DNA from: Mermis nigrescens
Lineage: Eukaryota; Nematoda; Enoplea; Mermithida; Mermithidae
Assembly: GCA_036768485.1 (NCBI GenBank)
Contig: JAVLUZ010000165.1
Coordinates: forward strand, 2,430,075-2,494,074
DNA length: 64,000 nt
Direction: 5' to 3'
The stretch's first letter is position 1; each line of letters opens with the position of its first letter. Both the position numbers and the translations under genes were made by a program. Shown in pieces: positions 34,377 to 46,400 of this stretch. The notes under the pieces were generated by a model, which had not been told where the DNA came from, made no database searches, and saw only the letters and a program-made list of their open reading frames with translations.

Positions 34377-34487
34377 AATGGTATCGAAGAATACTTAAAG
34401 AAAGTTCCGGCTTTGCAGTTAACTTGCTTACATCCTACACTGCGAGAAAATAAAGTTGCTATGCTCTCACTTATCCAGCGTTGGAAG
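34377..34487 (+). CDS. NOC4: NOC4 exon, N-terminal helical repeat region
   Basis: 37 codons, phase 0 at both ends, acceptor 'cactttttag', donor GTGAGC. The stretch 'LHPTLRENKVAMLSLIQRWK' corresponds to the family's 'HPs....ela...llkf' segment in the N-terminal half. The identification rests on position and this helix pattern. Confidence 0.65.
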
Positions 34488-37400
34488 GTGAGCTAGATAT
34501 GATTTTTTAAATCACACACGTGTTAGTGAATCTGGGACCCCAGAAGAAGTTGACATTTTTCTTATAGCAAAATTAATGTTTCTAGGCTGTGTTAGCGTTC
34601 TAAGCAGTTTTGATATGAAGATTATGAGATCAACTTAAATTGACAATCCATCAATACTGACAAATTTAAATATCAAAGTTGGATAGCTGAACTTTCTGTC
34701 GCACAAAAAGTTTAATCTAAGCTAAACGATTGAACTGCAGAGTAGCTGATTTAAATTGATATTTTTCTTTATCGGAAGTGAAGTTCAGCGGACAGAATAC
34801 AGCGAAATTGACTAAATTTTTAACTATGAAAATATGATGCCTTGAATGCAGTTATTGGTGTCTTGGCATGAAATTATTTACTGTTAATTTTTGCTCCAAA
34901 CGGTAGTTTTTTGGCCGTAATATTTTTAATATGAAGTAATTTTCGAAAGTCAAGCTTTTTCTTCCATGAAACTTTATGGCAAAAGCCACAATTCCGACAG
35001 AACAATGTACATAAATGTAGATTGTAAAAATAACGATTTTCAAATTCATGTTTTAATCAATGTCTTGCTTTTAACAATTAATCAATTTTTTGCTTTTAAC
35101 AATGAATCAATTTTTTGCTTTCAACAATGCCACTCTACATTTGCTAAAGACTGTATAAGCAGCATTCTATGCAGGATTTTGTTGCCGCGATCTTAATAAG
35201 CTCCGAAGATAAACCTGCCTTTCATACGATTCTGCAGCGTATGATAGAATTAGTTGAAAAAGAAGATATTAAATTCTTCACAATCGAAAGTCTCGTTGAT
35301 AGCCTTGAACTTTGTAAAGAAGTTAGTGGATTGGACTTACATATCATATGTACATAGAAGCTTGAATAAATCGTTTTCTAATTATTAAAAAGCAATGTTC
35401 ATCTACTGGAAAGAAAATCAGGAAAAAGGAATTGCAGATCGAAGAAGGCGGATAGAATCTTTTTCGATCGACAAAAATTTAGTTATTGCTCTAGCGATCT
35501 CAGAAATCATTTTGTTTCACGCGTGCTTAATATTATCTGTTGCTGTATTGCCCTTCTGCTATGCCAGATCTGAATTTCGTCTAACTTAGCGATCAGGTTT
35601 GTGTGATTTCATGCAAAGAATATCTCTTTCGTCTAAATTATACATTTTATTTGAAGAAAACAAGGGCGGGTATAGAAGGGGCGGGGGTAATCAAAAAATA
35701 GTTGGACGCAATAGAGAGTAATGTGTATTTTTATGCTTTTTATCAAAAAATAGTTGGACGCAATAGAGAATAATGTGTATTTTTATGCTTTTAACCATTT
35801 TTAATCATGGTTTATTAAATGTTCTGGCGCTTAACTCTAAAAACCTAATTCTCATGTCAGAAGAGAAGTTGATGTACAGAACAGGAATTTCTCGAGTTTT
35901 CTGGTGATTTATGTTCATTTTTGCACTAATTTGCGCGTTTTCCACAGAGAACTTTCGGACATTTTAAATTTTTTCGGATCACATGATTCTCTTTATCAGA
36001 AGACGAAAAAACCGCTACTTTTATCATAGTGAACGTATTTTTTGGACAATGTTTTGACACGATGAGGAAAATTTGGGATTCGCCCCTGTCTGAAAATCCT
36101 GAATCCGTCATTGTAAGAAAACGGTGTAATTTATATTCAATTAAATGGAACGTGCATGATTTTATAAATTTCTCCGGTGCTTCACTCTGAAAACCTAATT
36201 TTCATGTCAAAAGAGAAGTTGATGTACAGAACAAGGATTTTTGAGTTCTTTCAATAATTTCTCGAATATTTTTTGATGATTTGTGTCTATTTTTGCACTA
36301 ATTTTGCGCGTTTTTTATAGAAAACTTTCGGAAATTTTAACTTTTTGCGGATCACATGATTCTGTTGATTAAAAGACGAAAAAACCCCACTTTAATCATA
36401 GTGTGCGGATTTTTTTGGACAATTTTTTGACACGATTAGGAAAATTTGGATTCCGCCCCTGTTTGAAAATCCAGGATCCGTCATTGTAAGAAAACGGTGT
36501 AATTTATATTCAAGTGAATGAAACGTGTACGTTGTATGTTGATCGAAAATATGAAGAACTTATAAATTTACTCGAGAATTCTTTAGTGTTTACTATTTCG
36601 GGATTCGAAACGCTGAATGCAGCATTTTTGTTATTTGGGATTTGATTCATAAATCTCAGAAAATTTGATGCGCAGAGTCGAAAAGTGTGAGAATAGTAAA
36701 AGCCTCTCAAACTGATGCCTGGTGCTTGCATATCATGTCGCATTTTTAATATTTATTATTTTTATCGACATGCCATTACAAAACAAAGAATTCTGGGCTC
36801 TTTTCTATACTACATCATACACTCGATTTTTTGACACGCTAGACTTATTGCTTCCTGTTTGCATTTTGCGTCTTACCAATTTTTCGCCATTTTTTTAGTA
36901 CAGTCAAAGTCAATCAGCGATTTTTGTCCAAAACGCATATTATATATTGTCGAAGATTCCTGTTCCAAAGAATGATTTCACCCAGTGCTCATCCTTTTAT
37001 CCACTTGGTCTGCAATTAATTTAATGTCGTATAAATTTACATTTTATGGGTGAAAAATTAACTGATTTTACAGAAGAACCTAACGGCCTTAAGAACATAT
37101 TGAATCTCAAGAAACTAAAGCGCTTGTATTCAAAGGCTTGGACTGAGCTAATCAAGCGAAAAGTATGCTATTTTGTCATTTCAGTCTCTGTCGTCGTGAT
37201 AATATATGATCAGAGGGTTGGAGACCCCTCCTCACCAGGAAGATTTGTACTCTCCCTCAGAAATTTTTTAATCCCCCTTCTGCAGAATTCGCGATTTTCC
37301 GAAAGTTTCCAAAAATGTCAAAAAAATTCTTAGAAAAGTTGTTGTTTCGAGCGTTTTTAGCCATCTATTTGCTCGTGTCAAATTTACGGCGTTTCGCGCT

Positions 37401-40400
37401 ATATACTCATGTTTTGACTCGCGCTATATACTCATGTGTTGACTGTATATTGTTCAATTTGTTCGACTTTTTATATTTTTTCAAAATTTTTTGTTTTTCA
37501 TGCTGAGCATCATCAGAAACGCCGAAAAACGATGTTTTTGACGCGTACCCACCATTTTTAGGCCCCAAAAAGGCACTTTTATCAACCTCCTTCCGATCTG
37601 CCATGCTGTGCATGTCTGGTCATGATGCACGCAAAATAGGATCTTTTTCTTTTTTGTTGCACCAAGCGTCTTTTTATGCATACAGACTAAGGGATACTAA
37701 AGAGGATTTTACAATAGTAGTAATAGTTTAACGGGACTTACCCAATAAATTTGGAGCAAGCTTGTGTAAATGATTTTATTTCGGAAGGGGGGTCGGAAAT
37801 ATTTGAACTCAGATATGTATCTCGAGCAGCGTTTTTTGGTACGACCCTCATTAGCGCTGGTGCTAATGAAAATTTTTTTGATTAGCACGGGTTAGATAAC
37901 ATTATTAAGCCAGTTTTTTACCCATATAATGCAGACATACATATAGTGTCATTAATGTATGTCCTTTTGTTTTTCAATTTAGCTGTTTAAGAATGCTATG
38001 ATAAAACAGTGCAAAGTTGTCACTAAGTAATTACTATGTGCTAGAAATCGTTAAACAAGTAAACGAGATGAGTGCTGAATCTTTTAGATTGTACGTAGAT
38101 TGGAGTGTTTAAATCGCGCGCTTAAGGCTAAATAAACAGTAAGTATGACACTCGGCTCGAAGCTGCGAAAATTTTTTGGAATTCTCGCTAAAAAACACGT
38201 AAAAAGCGTTAAAATTACTACCATTTTGCCAAAAAGGTCTTCATATCCGTTAGCACCTCTTGCTAACGGCCTAAATTTTCATTAGCCCGGGGCAACTTTC
38301 ATTAGCGTGGTGCTAAAAAAACCGTATGTTTAGGTAATACATAGGTTAAAATATAGTCATTCAGCGTGTCTCGACGAGCTCTATACGATAGCGATGAAAA
38401 GGTCCACAGGAAGTATTTTATTTATTATTTTAAATTTTAATTTGAATTTATTCATACATATGTAATTTACTTTTTATTTGATGAAACTTTACTTTATTAC
38501 AATAAATCTGCGTTCAAGCTACATAGCTGAAGGTTCATTATCAATATTTTGCAGTCAAACTCTTTAAAATTTCAACATTTTACTTTTAAAGCTTAATTCT
38601 TAGGCAGTTCAAACATAAACCAGAAAGGAAATTGGTTTTGTTTTAGAATAATTTCTTTACTATTCAATCAAACAAAATGAAATTTTAACACAATGTATAA
38701 AAATAACATTATAATTTGGTTTGGGGAAAGTTCATTCTGGTATATTTTGAGGTATTTGCCATTATTTTTGAAAATTTTGTTCAGACGTTTGCGGAATTCC
38801 AAGAAAACTTTTCACCTCATCTCGATAGTAGATTGATAAACTGCATCAATAATATTCAAACATTTAAGATACTTAAAATCATGTCATTGACACATTTGCT
38901 CGAATCACTATTGATCTGTGATAAAAAGTTTTATTAGACCACCGTGAATGTCTGAAAATTCCCAAAAATAATGTGCATCTTAGAACACCAGTGAACAAAT
39001 GTATATCACAATGAAGGTTTCTAAATCAAATTTTAATTTTTCTTCTACTTTGCGTTGAAATTTCGTGTCGTTTGATTATGTATATAATGTGCAAGTCATT
39101 TAGAAACAAAAACGGTCGTAGATTGCTGGGACATTCTGCACGTACGTATCAACTACGCTAACTCGAATATCGTTTCTTAGAAGATAAAAATTATTAGAAA
39201 CGATAAATCCGTATTTTTGATTATTAATGATGATTATTAATTATTGATTATTAATTAAAATTATTTTCTCTTTCGCTTCGTTTCAGTTATTCTATCTCAG
39301 ATATGCTAAAATTTTCACTCCCCCAGAAATTTTTTCATCCCTCAGAATTCGCGATTTTTTCGAAACTTTCCAAAAACTTGCTGAAAATTCGTATAAAATG
39401 TGCTTTTTAAACATTTTTAACCACCTATTCACTCAAAAATGTCGAATTTTAGACGCTTCGCGCCATATACTCATGTTTTGACTATATTTTGTTCAATTTA
39501 TTCGACTTTTTAAATTTTTTTCGAAATTTTTTGTTTTCATGTTCTACAAAGATTGAGATAAGTCAGAAACGCCGAAAAACGATGTTTTTAACGTTTACCT
39601 ACCATTTTCGGGCCAAAAAGGCACTTTAAAATTTAATCTCTCAGAATTACCATGCTGTGTATGTCTGATTCGCACCAATGCATATTTGTATGAATTTATT
39701 GGTACTGTGAATTGTTGCTTGTTAGCTGGACTGACACTTTCTTATGCGTATATTTTCCATGCCAGCTTTCACCTGCCATACATCAAGAATGCTTAAAGCT
39801 TATACCGATACACGTTATGCCAAACGTCAGGGAGCCAATTTTGTTTACCGACTTTTTCTACAAGTCTTACGAACTTGGCTCTCCGTACAACATTCTGGCC
39901 TTGAACGGTTTATTCGTCCTAATCACGAAATACAATCTGTAAGGGACAATTATCTTTCTATAATATAAACTTCTAGTAAAAACCAAACGAACTTGCTTTT
40001 TAAAGTACCTACTAGTTATACGCAAGTAAACAAGGAACTAGCATGCATCAGTTTTTTAGACGGAAGTACGACTGATGAGTGGCGATGAAATGTTAGCTTA
40101 GGAAGGAAAAAATTGTAAAAAATATAAAAAAGATAAATAATAGTATTGCCCGCTTCATTCTTGAATAGCTTTAAAGCTTCTGTCATATCTTTATTAATTT
40201 ATTATTTCACTGTATGGACATTTAATTGATTATGTAAGCCGTCGCTCTAAGCGCATTATGTTTATCTTTTTATTTCTAATGTTTGATTGAATAATTAAGT
40301 TAAAACTAAAAATTATTGAATTGAATTATTAAAAATTACATTCAAGTCATATATTTCCATTTTGCTGATTTACATACGTGTATTTACAGGGACGCGGGAT

Positions 40401-43400
40401 ACGAGTAATTTATTGTGATGTAACCATCCTTTGAACTTACTATTGCAGTAGTCATTGTTTTTCTAACTACCGACCTAGCTGAAGCCGTAAAATGTTGTGT
40501 TCTCAAGCATATTGAAGCGATGTGATACATTGTATATATGCACAAGGTCAGGCTCGGCTAGGGGGTTAAATCCCAGAAATCGAGACCGTTTAATTTAGTA
40601 CATACTTACGCTTTCTTTGCTATTTAAATGACGGAGATGGTAAAAATAGCCGATATAAAACGCTTTTATGGGGTAAGCAGTATTGTGAAAGCATTTTCAG
40701 CTCATTTAGACCGCACCATGTTACTTTTGAGAATAAAAAATAAAGAAATTCATCATTTCGACCAAGAAAATTAAATATTTAAGACCATTTTGTTTGACTG
40801 CTTTTTGTTTACAACAGAACAAAAACTATCAATCCGGAAACATTTGTCATTATGATGTCCTTGTCTTCAAAAATGATGCAGAAAATGTTTCCTAAGCCAA
40901 AAAAGGTTTGACACTGACAATATCTGTTCTCTGTCCCACTCCTCTTCAGGAAGGTAAAATTCTTCACCTGCAGTTCTTTCGGAATAAGTTTCGATGAAAT
41001 TGCGATTATTGAATTGATCTGCTACATAATTATATAATTAAACTTAATTGTCGGTGAAATCCTACAAAGTCATGACTCATGCTCAAACCTTGTATGCGAA
41101 ACAGACTGGTGTACTCAAACGGAAAATGTTCGAAAACACTATTGTCCGAGGAGACTTTACAACATTCATACTTTACGTGTGATTCATTGTGATTTTGGAA
41201 AAAAATTATTTTTCGTTGCTCTTGCTTTTGTTAACACGCGATTGAGAGCTGTTTTCCTGTCCTTTTATCGCATTCATTTATTACTTATAGGGATTATCCG
41301 GACTTCTTCAAACAAATATACAGCCTGCTGACTCCTGATATTTTTCACTTACCGAATCGCGTCGAGTTCTTTACTTTGTTGGATACCTTCTTGAGTTCAT
41401 TGTGAGTGATTTGTTCGGCACAAGCTGTAATTGATTATAGATGTTTTTTGAATTGCAGAGATAAGCGAATCACACAAATTAACTAAATCAATTTGCAATT
41501 GGAAAAAACCATAACTCTTTGTAACTCCCTAATGAAGCGTCGGCATTCTTTTATTCCGTGAGCAATTGTCACACAATCGTTTCTTGTAAACTTGTATAAG
41601 TAGTAGGTTGGGATCATTTAAAGTGTAAAGTTTCCTCTCATTTCTTTTTAAAATTATTTACTTTATCGTTTTTGTACCTTCAAATGTACGTAAAATGCTG
41701 ACAGCAGGTGAATACTGTCTGTTCCTGTAAAGTGTGTACGTATCGTTTCCCACTTTGAGTAATTATCATCATACATGGGCAGCATTAAAATTCTGGGGGG
41801 TGCAAGATTTTTCAAAGGTCAAAAAATGGCCTTAAAAATGGTAATATGGCGAAAAACACCATTTTTCAACGTTTCTCATCAAGCACTATCCATTGGCATC
41901 AAAAATTGCGAAAAAACAAAAAAATTTCAAAAATTGAATTCTGGTGGGGGGGAGGTATTTTGGTTTCTGGAGGTGGTATTTTGGTTTCTGGGGGTGGTAT
42001 TTTGGTTTCTCTGGGGTAGTGATCGACCGGAGATCCGGCCTCCGGCAAATCCGGCCATTTTTTCCACTCCGGTGCTCCGGCCGGAGGACATCCAAAAATC
42101 GGCCGGAGGCCGGAGAATTTTTCGTTTTTTGCATAGTGACCGAACGTACTAATTGCTGACATTATGCTTATTAAATTTAGTCAGAGCACAATATAATAGC
42201 AGAAAAAGGAAATAACGCCAAATAAAATGTCTATCACCACCACAATCGTAAAATATTTTATTTTTAGGAAAAAACGAAAATGAAAATGAAACAAAAATTG
42301 TGAAAATCGCTGCAGTAAATTCCTATTAACACTGGAAGTCATAGGGTAGCAGAAGATGCAGTCTGGCCTGCACTGCACATGCTATACTGATTTTCCGGAT
42401 AATGTTGCTGTCCATTCTGTACGTCATATTCGCGGTTCACTGAATATAGTATAGTATGTAACGTACCTATGTATATACGGTCATATACAATCATGCTTTA
42501 ACATCAAATTTTGCCTATTGACGCTTTATTTTGGGCAGGCTAAGGAGACGACAGCTTTTTTCTTAATAAAAGCATTGAATAAAATTTTGTTGAATGTAGT
42601 CTATTTTACCAGTTGCGGATCTAGAATTTTCCTAAGGGGGCGGTATCCCTACTTTTCCAAAAACAGCTAAAAATAGGCCCAAAAACTTGCCCTCAAAGCG
42701 CGACAGAGCGTTTTTTCAGTGTTTTCCATTGTATACTTTCACATAAAATCGCTTTTGACACAATATTTTTTTCTAAAAACTTTAAAATTTTAGACAATTT
42801 TAAGCGAAAAAAATCATTAAATTTTTTTGACTTCAACAAGAACCTGACGCGAAGCGCCGGAAAATCTGTGAAATTAAAGCAGATAGATGTTCAAGAAACA
42901 TGATTAATTGCTTGATGCGAATTTTAGACCTTTTTAGCAGTTTTTATCTTCCTAAAAATCTTTGTACATGTACAAAGACGGCCCCAAAAAGTCTTTGTAC
43001 ATTGGGAAACATCTTTGCCGAACATAAAAAACCTTGCTTCTAGGTAGCCAAAAAAAGTAAATAAATGTCATTAATAGGTATCATCCGGCGCGTAGCGCCG
43101 AAAAAATTTGAGAAATTATGGTCACTGACGGCCGGAAATCATTGCAAATTGCATATCCATTCTTTAGGATTTTCCTAAGGGGGGCGGAATCCCAAGTTTT
43201 CCTAAAACAGTCAAAAATGGTTACAAAGATTTGCCCTTAACGCGCGAAATAGCGTTTTTTCGGTGTTCTATATTGTGTACTTTTACATAAAATCACTTTT
43301 AATGCAATATTTTTTTTTAATTTTGAAATTTTCGACAATTTTGTGCGAGAAAATCATTAACTTTCTTTGACTTTATAAAAATCTGGCGCGAAGCGCCGGA

Positions 43401-46400
43401 AAACTTGTGAAATCAAGGCGGATAGACGTCTAGAAGCAGTCAGGGTTTTTTGAACAAGGTCCGTTTGGACATGTACAAAGATCGTCCCCAAAAGTCTTTG
43501 TACATTTTCCACACACAAATTTTTAGGTACTATTATATGGTACAGTAGCGATTTTAGTGTGGTAAAAACAGAGTTGTTCGAATTTTGGTAGTGTGTTTTA
43601 GGTAACTTCTGGGTCTCTTAGGGCAAAAATCACTAAGAATCGCAAAACGGCGCGAAGCGCCGGAAAAATTTGACATTTTTCCTTTTGAAATGCAATTTCT
43701 GCCATTATAAAAATATATAGAACACACAATTACTCATTCCGGCGCGAAGCGCCAAATTTTTGCGAGTTTAGATATTTTTGCAATTTTTGACTTCCCGAAA
43801 ATCTTTGTACATGTACAAAGACGGTCCCAAAAATCTTTGTACATCGTGAAAAATTTTTGCCGAATACGAAAAAAATCGTGTCTAGAAGCATGATTTACTG
43901 CTAGATTTCTTGTATTTATAGCATTTGATGCGAAACATCGAAATTTTCAATCGAAAATAGAAGAAACTATGCAAAAATAGCTGTTTCTGCTGTAAAAATT
44001 GTTTTGAAACCTACATGAACAGATTATGGCTTTTAGGTCGCCAAGAAAGTAAATAAATCTCATTAATAGATATCATCCGACGCATAGCACTAGAAAAATT
44101 TTGGGAAATTATTGTCACTGACGGCCAAAAATCATTGCGAATTGCATATCCATTCTTTATCGCCAAATATTTTTGGCCAAGCTGGGACCACCTCCCGCCC
44201 TCCCCTTAAATCCGCCCCTGCATTTCATATATGTAACTAACTAGCTGATATGCAGTTAAGATGCATGTGCACTATGGTCTAGGTCTTGGTCACAAAGATG
44301 TCCTATCTATCCGCATGTGTAAAATTATATTTCTGGCTCCGGCCTCCGGCTCCGGCCTCCGGCCGGAGCAACATGGTTCAATCCGGCTCCGGCCGGATCT
44401 CCGGCTCCGGCCATTTTGGCCGCTCCGGTCGATCACTACTCTGGGGGGTGCATACCCCCATACCCTTCACGCCCAGGTTGATTATCATCGACTGCAAAGC
44501 TGCATTACAGGACACATAATGTGCTCTGGAGCGTGGAGAAATTTTCAATGAAATTGAGTACTTTACATAATGGAGGCCAGACATACTCAACATGGGAATT
44601 TTTTGAGGGGGGGTGAAATTTTAAAATGCTTTTTTTGCCCGAAAATGGCGGGTACGCGTCAAAAACATCGTTTTTCGGCGTTTCTGACAATACTCTATTT
44701 TTCTATAGCATAAAAACCTAAAATTTTTCGAAAAAAACCCGAAAAAGTCGAACAAATAGAACAAAATATAGTAAAACCAATGGCGCGAAGCGCCAAAAAT
44801 TTGACGCTTTTGAGCAAATAGTTAGCTAAAAACGCTTAGAAAAACAACTTTTCTGCAAATTTTCAAAAATTTTTGTAAACTTTCGAAAAATCGCGAATTG
44901 GGTGGGGAGGGGGAGGAATTTTTACCGGGGGGTAATAACCCCCAACCCCCAGGTTTCATGCATGGTGGAGGTTATTCATCTTTGTACTTTTATATTACAT
45001 TTACTTAGCTATTGAAACGGATGTTATATGACGATGCGCATTTGAAGGTGTTCTACATTGTTGTTTCGTTTTTATATTGTGTATGATTCGTTTTCCAGGC
45101 ACGTTCCGGCTTATTTAGTCGCTGCTTTTGTTAAACGATTGTCGAGACTTGCGTTAGAATCACCACCGGATCTTATTATAATTTCGCTTACATTGATTAA
45201 GAACTGGACAATCAGACATGCCAATTTAGGCACTTTAGCTAATAGATCCTCGCCGGGTATGATGCCCTTATATTGTTTACGTATTTATTATTTCTATGCA
45301 CATATATACACAGACCGTATCCAGGATTTTATTTCGGGGGGGCGAAAATTTTGAGGTCAGATATCTCGAGAACCATTGGGAAATGGGCGAAAACAAAGGC
45401 ATTTTTGAGCGTATCTCGACAAGCTCTATGCAATGATGAAGAAAAATTTCGAGAAGAAATTCCAAAAATTTTCACTTTATTTCAAAGTCATACATATTAT
45501 ACAAATATATCGTTCAAATAAACTACTCAACTGACTTTTCATCATTCAATCGACAAACGATTTCTTAGCTTCTGTTGTTGTGTTTAATCCTTGTGATTTA
45601 CAAAGAAAAAGAATACAGAAAATGAATGATTCGCCGAAACAATTTGACATGTTTGACGCTTCGAGCCGGAAAATTTTGAGCTACTAAACTCAAAAATTTT
45701 CCGGCTAGCGCCGGAAAATTTTGAGTTTAGTCAGCTCAAAAGTACGCTAAAAACTTGGTTCGGTGGTGAAAATTCTTTTTTTATTTGTTTAGAATCTGTT
45801 GTCGACGATCCTTATTTAATGGGAGAGACGGACCCCGCTGCATCAAAAGCGTTGGAGTCGTCTTTATGGGAAGTTAAGGTACATAATATGCGCGTGTGCT
45901 CACCAACAACTCATATTTGTGATTTGGATGTATGTACATACGAGTATTTGCTGGATTATATTATAATCACGTCTTAGTCATGCTTTGTTTGTCAAGATTC
46001 AAGCGTACCTGTGTCTATTTTAATATCCAAAATTACAAAAGTAATTAGAAGAGCGTTTATGAACGGACGACTCAAAGGATTCAGAACATTATTTAAGATT
46101 TTCTGGGGGTTATTTTTGAAATTTGAGCTAAAAATGATAATTAGAAGCGTTTTTGCACTCGCCCCAGAAACAATGAAGAGAAATACAGGACTCCAGATTC
46201 CATAAGCAGATGCAAAGCGTTGATAAAACACGTGCTTTAAGAGCTGCTTTTTCAGTTAAGCATGTAAAGTTACAACGCGCCAAAATATTACTCGGTGTAG
46301 TTAAGCATCAGCTTCCATTGCCTAAGATTTTTTTAGTTGTTTAAAATTAAATAAAACAGAAATGAATATTTATATCGTTAAGCTACATAAATCTGTATTA

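Larger units (their letters stand above)
41770..44480 (+). mobile_element. Family A MITE split by a nested TIR element
   Basis: Left end CATACATGGGC, right end GCCCAGGTTG, with a perfect 8-bp duplication ATTATCAT (41762-41769 and 44481-44488). The MITE body is 41770-42016 plus 44447-44480. A 2,422-bp element with its own TIRs is inserted in its G-rich tail. Confidence 0.88.

Noticed and set aside
35395..35589. 64-codon frame downstream of the NOC4 exon at 35175
   Set aside because: No similarity to NOC4, hydrophobic tail, no splice pair in phase.
35690..36515. CRISPR-like or satellite array
   Set aside because: Only two units of each repeat and no spacers; these are simple tandem duplications in a eukaryotic intron.
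36770..36880. Possible missing NOC4 exon with 'NKEFWALFYTT'
   Set aside because: The only acceptor (AG 36787-36788) gives a stop when joined to the likely upstream donor, and no good donor follows; kept only as a weak candidate in the findings.
41886..42162. Several overlapping frames around the CCGG-rich region
   Set aside because: They span a family A/family B junction and exist only because of simple CCGGCC/TTTGG repeats.
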